5,855 bases of DNA, from positions 1 through 5,855 of the forward strand of contig CAZVOD010000143.1 in the NCBI GenBank assembly GCA_964628385.1, given 5' to 3'. The position numbers were made by a program, and so were the translations under genes. Below, one piece after another: positions 1 through 4,526 of this stretch (position 1 is the first letter of the stretch; each line of letters begins with the position of its first letter). The DNA is from JANQPA01 sp964628385 (GTDB lineage Bacteria; Bacteroidota; Bacteroidia; Chitinophagales; Saprospiraceae). The notes under the pieces were generated by a model. It did not search any database. It saw only the letters and a program-made list of their open reading frames with translations, and was not told where the DNA came from.

Positions 1-2
1 AA

Positions 3-242
3 TTGGCATGGTTTGCGCCGATATGGGTGGCATGGTTTCACCGATATATACATCAGGTAGTGGATGATGTACAAAAAGAACAAATCGACCTGATGAATAA
101 ATATAAACTGTACAGAACCAAGATTTCTCATCTAAAGTTAAGACTTGATGCTGCGGAAGAAGATGAATGGCGAACATTGATGCCCGAAGCGGAAGATGTT
201 TTCGACAATGCGGAGCGGCTACTGGTATACCCCTCAAAGTAA
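3..242 (+). CDS. 3' end of an unrecognised gene, partial at the left edge
   Basis: The reading frame is open from the first bases of the window to a TAA at 240-242, giving at least 79 residues. A TTG at position 3 could be read as a start, but the frame is probably simply cut by the window edge. The visible part begins with an aromatic, hydrophobic stretch (AWFAPIWVAWF). A charged, probably helical segment follows, rich in Lys, Glu and Asp (VQKEQIDLMNKYKLY, then DAAEEDEW), with a short C-terminus ending VYPSK. No catalytic motif is visible and I do not recognise a family. The hydrophobic start could be the end of a membrane segment or a face of an amphipathic helix. At DNA level the first 47 bases contain an imperfect direct repeat, annotated separately. 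The next gene starts 110 bp downstream on the same strand. That it is coding is likely from its length and composition; the function is unknown. Confidence 0.55.
   Translation: MAWFAPIWVAWFHRYIHQVVDDVQKEQIDLMNKYKLYRTKISHLKLRLDAAEEDEWRTLMPEAEDVFDNAERLLVYPSK
4..47 (+). repeat. Imperfect tandem repeat inside the partial gene
   Basis: Two near-identical copies lie side by side: TGGCATGGTTTGCGCCGATAT at 4-24 and TGGCATGGTTTCACCGATAT at 28-47. They share 11 bases, differ over two or three bases in the middle (GCG against CA), then share 7 bases. The copies differ in length by one base, so the shared part after the difference is read in different frames: AWFAPI in the first copy and AWFHRY in the second. 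Confidence 0.7.
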
Positions 243-303
243 AATTCTATGGAGTACCATACATCTATTATATATTATTTTCTGAAATCAAAGCTTTTTT
301 GAA

Positions 304-320
304 ATCTTTTCCAAAAAGAT
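304..320. repeat. Short inverted repeat upstream of the exported-protein gene
   Basis: ATCTTTT (304-310) and AAAAGAT (314-320) form a perfect 7-bp inverted repeat around a 3-base loop, 33 bp before the start at 353. It is AT-rich and not followed by a T run, so it is a poor terminator for the upstream gene. It could be a weak operator or chance in AT-rich DNA. Confidence 0.3.
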
Positions 321-352
321 CAGGTGTATATTTCAAACCCAAAACACTAAAT

Positions 353-1054
353 ATGAACTACTTAAGAAAAATTTACGGCTTAACACTTTTCCTTTCATTC
401 CTTTGTACTTCTCTACTTAGAGCAGATTTGGTCATAGATCAGGGATACTACGCCAGAGATGGAGAGCAAAGACCGGGAATTAGAGTGATGATCGACAATA
501 CTCCTGACGACATAAAGAAAGCCTTTGAAAAATTTATGAGAAAAAATTACAGGCTCAAATTGAAAGGTACCGGCTTATTTACCAATAAGGATGAGCTGTA
601 CGCCGAGCGTGTGATGGTGAAAAAAATTATCAATAAAAATATCAATTTTTATGTAAAGGTCATTGAAGCCGAAGCAGGAGAAGAACGCGCTAAAATGACA
701 ATATTTGCATCACTGGGCTATGATGTCTACATCGGAGATTCAAACTACGAAGAGGAATTCGACATTCTTGTGGGTATCGTTAACGAATTTGTTGCCGATT
801 ATGTACCGGAAATGTACGAAGACCGAATAAAGGATATGGAAAAAAAAGTAGATGATTTACAAGATGATACTAAGGATTTGGAAAAAGATATCAAAAAAGG
901 CGAAAAAGAATTAGAAAAGCTTGAGGAAGATATCATGGAAATTAAAGAAGAGCTCATCATGAAAAAAGAAACGTTGAGTGCTGAGAAAGCAATGCTTATC
1001 AAACAACGCGCTGCATTTGCAAATGCTCAATCAATTCTAGCCCGAATTAAATAA
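353..1054 (+). CDS. Exported coiled-coil protein of unknown function
   Basis: The product is 233 residues. The open frame continues upstream to an ATG at 167, but that would overlap the preceding gene. The ATG at 353 is preferred because it opens directly onto a signal peptide: a basic n-region (MNYLRKIYG), a hydrophobic core (LTLFLSFLCTSLL), and likely cleavage after RA near residue 24. Cys18 is not in a lipobox, so a lipoprotein is unlikely. The mature protein has an alpha/beta-looking domain at about residues 25-150. A long, highly charged coiled coil follows at about 154-215, with Leu/Ile/Met/Val at heptad-like spacing among Lys, Glu and Asp, ending in an Ala-rich helix to residue 233. 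The likely location is the periplasm, or the outer-membrane side after export. I do not recognise a named domain. No good Shine-Dalgarno precedes the start, which is common in Bacteroidota. A role as an envelope scaffold or assembly partner would only be a guess. Confidence 0.8.
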   Translation: MNYLRKIYGLTLFLSFLCTSLLRADLVIDQGYYARDGEQRPGIRVMIDNTPDDIKKAFEKFMRKNYRLKLKGTGLFTNKDELYAERVMVKKIINKNINFYVKVIEAEAGEERAKMTIFASLGYDVYIGDSNYEEEFDILVGIVNEFVADYVPEMYEDRIKDMEKKVDDLQDDTKDLEKDIKKGEKELEKLEEDIMEIKEELIMKKETLSAEKAMLIKQRAAFANAQSILARIK

Positions 1055-1062
1055 ATTAAATT

Positions 1063-1098
1063 AAAAAGTAATTTTGTGAAAGTCAAGTTACCTTTTTT
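1063..1098 (+). terminator. Possible weak terminator after the exported-protein gene
   Basis: AAAAAGTAA (1063-1071) can pair with TTACCTTTTT (1088-1097) with one bulged C, around a 16-base loop, and the descending arm runs into a T tract at 1093-1099. The stem is A-T rich and weak. It lies 9 bp after the stop codon of the coiled-coil gene, the right place for a terminator. Confidence 0.4.
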
Positions 1099-1278
1099 TC
1101 CTTTTGGCTAGAAATTTATTAGATTTTTTTCGCCACATATCGCTATTCCTGAGAACCTAATTTCTATCCATTTTCGACTCCAAAAGTAAAATTTTACGCT
1201 CTTGAAACTTGTCCATTTAGATTAAGTTTTTATGATACTACTACCGAAAGCCATGCCCGAAATTTAGCGTAGGGTCAG

Positions 1279-1310
1279 AAAAAAAAGAAGCAACTGCTTC
1301 CTCTTTTTTT
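1279..1310. terminator. Hairpin terminator for the sigma-factor gene, probably bidirectional
   Basis: GAAGC (1287-1291) and GCTTC (1296-1300) form a stem with a 4-base loop. The stem is flanked by eight A residues (1279-1286) and by CTC plus seven T residues (1304-1310). Read on the minus strand, the hairpin is followed by a run of eight T, as expected for intrinsic termination of the sigma gene, whose stop lies 18 bp away. The T run on the plus strand means it could also stop read-through from the coiled-coil gene. Confidence 0.75.
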
Positions 1311-1327
1311 AATTTTATCGTAGTCTA

Positions 1328-1879
1328 TTAGACTTTCTGATCGCTATAGTGTGTATTGACCGCGTTTTTCAGCTTTTGTCTTGCACTGTGTATACGGCTT
1401 TTAATAGTACCGATTGGTAAATCCAATGTGTGAGCAATTTCTTTGTATTCATAACCCTGAAAGGCCATCAAAAATGGAATGCGATAAGTGTTAGAAAGTG
1501 TACCCAACAACTTTTGTAAGTCACCAATTCTTACACCTGCATCAGCTTGCTCATCGGCAGTGCGGTCTTCAAGGGCATATAAAAAATCTTCAATTGGCGC
1601 TTCAATATTATTTCTGTTACGATTTTTACGATAGATATTAATAAAGGTATTTCTCATAATCGTCGTAGTCCAGGCTTTAAAATTGGTGTTTTTCTGGTAC
1701 TTCGATCTATAACGAAAAGCTTTCATTACAGTTTCCTGCATCAAATCTTTAGCATCTTCCTTATTACGCGTCAACCTCATTGCAAATCCAAATAATAAAT
1801 CTTCCAACTCACCCCACTTTCTTTGAAATTCTACCGTTGTCATGCTTAATGTAGTATTTTTATTTTTCTGTATAGTCAT
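1328..1879 (-). CDS. ECF-type RNA polymerase sigma factor (sigma-70 family)
   Basis: The product is 183 residues, typical for group 4 (ECF) sigma factors, which direct RNA polymerase to a dedicated promoter set. Sigma region 2 covers about residues 25-90. It includes the core-binding helix DAKDLMQETVMKAFR (42-56) and the region 2.3/2.4 block FKAWTTTIMRNTFINIYRK (67-85) that melts and reads the -10 element. A short linker (about 91-118) leads to region 4 at about 119-175, with the helix-turn-helix YKEIAHTLDLPIGTIKSRIHSAR (starting at 145) that reads the -35 element. There is no C-terminal extension. The start at 1879 is preferred over an internal Met13 because AAGGTGG lies 4 bases upstream of it. 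No anti-sigma gene adjoins: the downstream neighbour converges from the plus strand and the upstream neighbour diverges. Control is therefore more likely transcriptional, or by a distant partner. Family assignment is firm; regulon and signal cannot be read from sequence. Confidence 0.95.
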   Translation of the reverse strand: MTIQKNKNTTLSMTTVEFQRKWGELEDLLFGFAMRLTRNKEDAKDLMQETVMKAFRYRSKYQKNTNFKAWTTTIMRNTFINIYRKNRNRNNIEAPIEDFLYALEDRTADEQADAGVRIGDLQKLLGTLSNTYRIPFLMAFQGYEYKEIAHTLDLPIGTIKSRIHSARQKLKNAVNTHYSDQKV

Positions 1880-1883
1880 TTTT

Positions 1884-1890
1884 CCACCTT
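1884..1890 (-). promoter_or_regulatory. Shine-Dalgarno site of the sigma-factor gene
   Basis: On the minus strand this reads AAGGTGG, one mismatch from AAGGAGG, 4 bases before the ATG at 1879. It is the clearest ribosome-binding site in the window and decides the start in favour of residue 1 over Met13, which has no such sequence. Confidence 0.65.
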
Positions 1891-1911
1891 AAAACACTTC
1901 AAACTCCGTGC

Positions 1912-1920
1912 CAAAAAATA
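1912..1920 (-). promoter_or_regulatory. Possible -7 promoter element for the sigma-factor gene
   Basis: On the minus strand this reads TATTTTTTG, one base longer than the Bacteroidota -7 consensus TAnnTTTG. It lies 32 bp upstream of the start codon, giving a plausible short leader. A TTG lies 24 bases further upstream, somewhat too far for an ideal -33 element. This is a weak call in AT-rich DNA. Confidence 0.25.
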
Positions 1921-1961
1921 AACAGCTAAAAATCAGTTACTTAACAACACTACGCTCTTTG

Positions 1962-1985
1962 AAATTGATTAAATTTAATCAATTT
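1962..1985. promoter_or_regulatory. Perfect 24-bp palindrome, candidate operator
   Basis: The half-site AAATTGATTAAA (1962-1973) is followed at once by its exact reverse complement (1974-1985), with no spacer and no mismatch. Outside it, TTTGA (1958-1962) and TCAAA (1988-1992) extend the symmetry after a small offset. It lies between divergent genes, 83 bp from the sigma start and 173 bp from the GH3 start. A dimeric regulator, possibly the sigma gene's own control circuit, is a reasonable inference. The AT-rich composition raises the odds of chance symmetry, but 12 of 12 matched positions is unusual. Confidence 0.5.
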
Positions 1986-1991
1986 ACTCAA

Positions 1992-2047
1992 ATAGCATCA
2001 TTTTCTAATAATTTCAGTAAAAACTGAAAGTTATTGAAAGATGCTAT
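1992..2047. repeat. Long imperfect hairpin (24 pairs) in the divergent intergenic region
   Basis: The arms pair in four blocks. ATAGCAT (1992-1998) pairs with ATGCTAT (2041-2047). TTTTC (2001-2005) pairs with GAAAG (2036-2040), one pair being T-G. AATAA (2007-2011) pairs with TTATT (2031-2035). TTTCAGT (2012-2018) pairs with ACTGAAA (2023-2029). The loop is AAAA, and the only interruptions are bulges at 1999-2000, 2006 and 2030. There is no T run after either arm, so it is not an intrinsic terminator. The T-G pair favours folding of a plus-strand transcript, since the minus-strand copy has an A-C mismatch there. It may be a structured leader, a small RNA, a short repeat element or a protein-binding site; the sequence alone does not decide. 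Confidence 0.6.
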
Positions 2048-2078
2048 AAAGGACTTTAAATCAAAGGCTTATTTTTAC

Positions 2079-2106
2079 TTCACAATGCATACACATCAGG
2101 TATAAT
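2079..2106 (+). promoter_or_regulatory. Possible promoter of the GH3-family gene
   Basis: TTCACA (2079-2084) and a perfect TATAAT (2101-2106) are separated by 16 bp, 51 bp before the start codon at 2158. This resembles the general sigma-70 consensus rather than the Bacteroidota TTTG/TAnnTTTG pattern, which I could not match here. If used, the long hairpin at 1992-2047 would lie upstream of the transcript start. Confidence 0.35.
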
Positions 2107-2157
2107 AAGGGTTTGAGCGAACTCCTGGTAGTAGAATAGCGTTTTGAAGAAAACTAT

Positions 2158-3678
2158 ATGGCAATTTTAGGTCAGCTCATCAAATCAGCGATAGAGTTGA
2201 AGCATGCACTCAACTTACAGATTAAAGATGTACCAACTATTCAAGAACAACAATTAACCAGCCTTTTGCAACAAGCCAAAAATACATCATTCGGTTTGTA
2301 CTATGATTTTGAAAAAATACTGCGCTCTGAAGATCCGATCAAAGCCTACCAGAAATCGGTTCCTATTTTTGACTACCATACTATGCATGAAAAATGGTGG
2401 CATCGCCAGCAGAACCAGCCTAGCATAACCTGGCCGGGTATTCCTGATTATTTTGCGCTTTCCAGCGGTACTACTGGCAGTACCAGTAAGAGAATCCCTG
2501 TAACTGACGAGATGCTGGCCAGTTTTCGGGCAGTTGGGATATCACAGGCTGAAAGCCTTGCTAATTTCAATTTACCCAAAGAACTTTTTGAAAAAGAAGT
2601 GCTCATATTGAGTAGCTCTGCCAGCCTGGAAAAGCGCGGCCAACACCTGGAAGGAGAAATTAGTGGTATCAATTCCAGTAATCTACCTACCTGGTTTGGT
2701 GGCTTTTACAAACCAAGCGAAGACATTGCCCAAATAGACGACTGGGATGAACGCGTAGCAAGAATCGCCGAAGAAGCCCCCAACTGGAATATCGTAGCTA
2801 TTGCCGGTATCCCATCCTGGGTGAAGATGATGATCGAAAAAATTATCGAGCGCCATCAATTCAATACTATCCATGATATATGGCCACACCTGAGCATTTA
2901 TGTTTCCGGCGGAGTAGCATTTGAGCCACACCGAAAGTCATTAGAAAAGCTTCTTGATAAACCCCTGATTTATATGGACACCTATCTGGCTTCCGAGGGA
3001 TTCATTGGGTATACTGATCGGCCAGGCACGATGGATATGAAGCTAGCCTTCAATCATAGTATATTCTATGAGTTTATTCCATTTGATGAAAGAGGGTTCG
3101 ACGAATTTGGCAATCTCCTGGATGCCCCTGAAGTACTGGATATTTCAAAGGTAGAAGAAGGACAGAACTACGCCTTGCTCCTCTCTTCTCCTGCTGGAGC
3201 CTGGCGCTATTTTATCGGTGATACGATCAAATTCACTGACTTGAAGCAGCTGGAGATGAAAATTTCTGGCCGAACCAAGTATTACCTCAATACAGTAGGT
3301 TCACAGCTATCAGAAGAGAAAATTAACGAAGCAATAGAAGAATTGGCTTCTGAAATGGACCTCACACTTAATGAGTTTGCTGTTGCAGCCCTAAAACGGG
3401 AAGATGGCGAATTTATTCACCAATGGATACTAGGAGTAGAAGAGCCTATTGATAATGAAAAAGTAGCTCAAAAACTAGATGATATCCTTCAAAATAAAAA
3501 TAAAAACTACCGGGTAGCTCGCCAAAAAGCCTTGTACGAAGTACGAGTAGAATGTATTGCATCTCAAAAAATATACGATTGGCTGGAAGCCCGAAAAAAG
3601 AAGGGAGGTCAGATCAAAGTACCTAAAGTTATGAAGCCGGAAATGATGCAGGACGTTTTGAACTATATTAGTCAATAA
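2158..3678 (+). CDS. GH3-family acyl-adenylating enzyme (GH3 auxin-responsive promoter family protein)
   Basis: The product is 506 residues, the usual size for bacterial GH3 proteins. They belong to the ANL adenylating superfamily with firefly luciferase, acyl-CoA ligases and plant auxin- and jasmonate-amino acid synthetases. The nucleotide-binding motif YFALSSGTTGSTSKRIPVT is at 98-116. YLASEG (276-281) matches the second adenylation motif, and WRYFIGDTIKF (349-359) the ribose-contacting YRxGD-type motif. GRTKYYLNTVGSQLSEEKI (371-389) is the hinge leading into the small C-terminal domain, and KVPKVMKP (487-494) may supply its lysine. No signal peptide is present, so it is cytoplasmic. By family, it should activate a carboxylic acid with ATP and pass it to an amine or thiol; the substrate in bacteria is not readable here. 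It is monocistronic, with a weak GAAGAAA before the ATG and a strong terminator after the stop. All key motifs look intact. Confidence 0.93.
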   Translation: MAILGQLIKSAIELKHALNLQIKDVPTIQEQQLTSLLQQAKNTSFGLYYDFEKILRSEDPIKAYQKSVPIFDYHTMHEKWWHRQQNQPSITWPGIPDYFALSSGTTGSTSKRIPVTDEMLASFRAVGISQAESLANFNLPKELFEKEVLILSSSASLEKRGQHLEGEISGINSSNLPTWFGGFYKPSEDIAQIDDWDERVARIAEEAPNWNIVAIAGIPSWVKMMIEKIIERHQFNTIHDIWPHLSIYVSGGVAFEPHRKSLEKLLDKPLIYMDTYLASEGFIGYTDRPGTMDMKLAFNHSIFYEFIPFDERGFDEFGNLLDAPEVLDISKVEEGQNYALLLSSPAGAWRYFIGDTIKFTDLKQLEMKISGRTKYYLNTVGSQLSEEKINEAIEELASEMDLTLNEFAVAALKREDGEFIHQWILGVEEPIDNEKVAQKLDDILQNKNKNYRVARQKALYEVRVECIASQKIYDWLEARKKKGGQIKVPKVMKPEMMQDVLNYISQ

Positions 3679-3692
3679 CCAAAAGATTAAAC

Positions 3693-3745
3693 CTTAGGAA
3701 AAAGGACTTGCCCAGTTGGCCAGGTCTTTTTCCTTAAGTTTTTTT
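3693..3745 (+). terminator. Strong terminator after the GH3-family gene
   Basis: CTTAGGAAAAAGGAC (3693-3707) pairs with GTCTTTTTCCTTAAG (3724-3738), interrupted by single bulges, around a GC-richer inner part (GCC with GGC). Seven T residues follow at 3739-3745. It starts 15 bp after the GH3 stop. The opposite strand lacks a good T run, but the stem may still mark the end of the converging metalloprotease gene, whose stop is at 3772. Confidence 0.85.
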
Positions 3746-3771
3746 ACTTAACTATCAAATGGATTTTTAAG

Positions 3772-4347
3772 CTAAATCAAGCGATCCATCATAACACTAT
3801 CCGGGTTTTCTGCCTGCAGCACGGCTACCTCATCAACAGAAAGGTAGTACTTCTCAATGCGATTTTTATATTGGTTGGGCAGGGTGGAATGTTCAAGGAT
3901 ATATTTCTTAGTTTTTACAATTTCGTTAGCGAAGCCGGCATTGATAGCAAACACATCGGCTTTACGTTCTACTCCCATTCGGAAAGTAGGAAAAAATAAA
4001 TAGCCCAGGCCGAAGCCAATTATATTTCGGGCAGAACGGTGCACATAATCCTGTAAATGCCCTACCTCATGGGCTAACCAGCCAAGTAACACATCTTCAG
4101 GAAGCTCCTCAATTTTGATATGCTCGGATAATTTGGCATGATTACTAATCTCAATCTTGTATCTTCTTTTCTTCTTATTGAAAAAAAACCGGTCAAATAC
4201 AGGCTGTGCCCGCATAGTGGTTTTGGGTATAGGTCGTTGGATAACAGTAATCTGATGACTTTGCAGATCAGGATATCCTTTCAGTGCTTTTTTAAAATTC
4301 TCTTTTATGGCACTGCTATGTATATTTTTAAATTTTAGTAATTTCAT
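3772..4347 (-). CDS. Small gluzincin-type zinc metalloprotease homologue (M48-like)
   Basis: The product is 191 residues. The zinc-binding helix LLGWLAHEVGHLQDYVH contains HEVGH at 93-97 (His93, His97, catalytic Glu94). The third ligand is probably Glu127 in VERKADVFAINAG (126-138), which fits the ExxxD pattern of gluzincins and of M48 peptidases, with Asp131 following. Between the two, IIGFGLGYLFFPTF (109-122) is a hydrophobic hairpin-like stretch, too short for the two transmembrane spans of full M48 enzymes. There is no N-terminal signal peptide, so a cytoplasmic or peripheral location is likely. The N-terminal part (1-80) is basic and unrecognised. The protein is shorter than classical HtpX and may be a minimal or specialised member. 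Its start at 4347 has no clear Shine-Dalgarno. A terminator separates it from the gene upstream, so it probably has its own promoter. The fold and metal site are well supported; the substrate is unknown. Confidence 0.82.
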   Translation of the reverse strand: MKLLKFKNIHSSAIKENFKKALKGYPDLQSHQITVIQRPIPKTTMRAQPVFDRFFFNKKKRRYKIEISNHAKLSEHIKIEELPEDVLLGWLAHEVGHLQDYVHRSARNIIGFGLGYLFFPTFRMGVERKADVFAINAGFANEIVKTKKYILEHSTLPNQYKNRIEKYYLSVDEVAVLQAENPDSVMMDRLI

Positions 4348-4365
4348 TTGAATTTTTCATTTGAA
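4342..4365. repeat. 11-bp direct repeat at the start of the metalloprotease gene
   Basis: TTTCATTTGAA occurs at 4342-4352 and again at 4355-4365, 13 bp apart. One copy overlaps the start codon. On the minus strand each copy supplies an ATG, at 4347 and 4360, in different frames. The upstream ATG opens a frame of only ten codons that overlaps the true start. Confidence 0.5.
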
Positions 4366-4404
4366 AAACTGATGTACGCATACTGCCCGGTACTGCTACC
4401 ATAC

Positions 4405-4435
4405 AAAAAAGCTGAGGCTATTCCTCAGCTTTTTT
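4405..4435. terminator. Bidirectional terminator, perfect 13-bp arms
   Basis: AAAAAAGCTGAGG (4405-4417) and CCTCAGCTTTTTT (4423-4435) are exact reverse complements around a 5-base loop (CTATT). On the minus strand the GC-containing stem is followed by six T, so it terminates the baeRF-type gene whose stop lies 91 bp upstream. It isolates that gene from the metalloprotease gene. The T run on the other strand would work in the plus direction too. Confidence 0.88.
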
Positions 4436-4526
4436 CGATATCATCAATTTAGATTGTTTCGTTTACAATGAGTATTTGATTTTAAGCTAAAGACGCCTCG
4501 TATCAAACTTAGAAGACCTTGCAGCA

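Noticed and set aside
327..334. TATATTTC, one mismatch from the Bacteroidota -7 element, upstream of the exported-protein gene.
   Set aside because: The nearest TTG lies 25 bases upstream, too far for a normal -33 element, and such matches are frequent in AT-rich DNA.
167..352. An N-terminal extension of the exported coiled-coil protein to the ATG at 167.
   Set aside because: It would overlap the upstream gene and bury the clear signal peptide that begins at 353.
799..1002. A minus-strand open frame rich in Ser, Ile and Phe opposite the coiled-coil region.
   Set aside because: It is the antisense shadow of the Lys/Glu-rich coiled coil and has no independent support.
1088..1138. A minus-strand frame of 16 codons encoding a very basic peptide (MWRKKSNKFLAKRKKR), with an AGGA eight bases before the ATG.
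   Set aside because: It is too short to judge, lies beyond the sigma-gene terminator, and its Lys/Arg content follows simply from the A-rich strand. Conservation in relatives would be needed to revive it.
1157..1216. A minus-strand frame of 19 codons starting MDKFQERK.
   Set aside because: It has no ribosome-binding site, and frames of this length are expected by chance in AT-rich DNA.
4317..4360. A ten-codon minus-strand frame starting at the ATG at 4360 and overlapping the metalloprotease start, as a possible leader peptide.
   Set aside because: It arises from a short direct repeat, has no ribosome-binding site and no attenuation-like structure.
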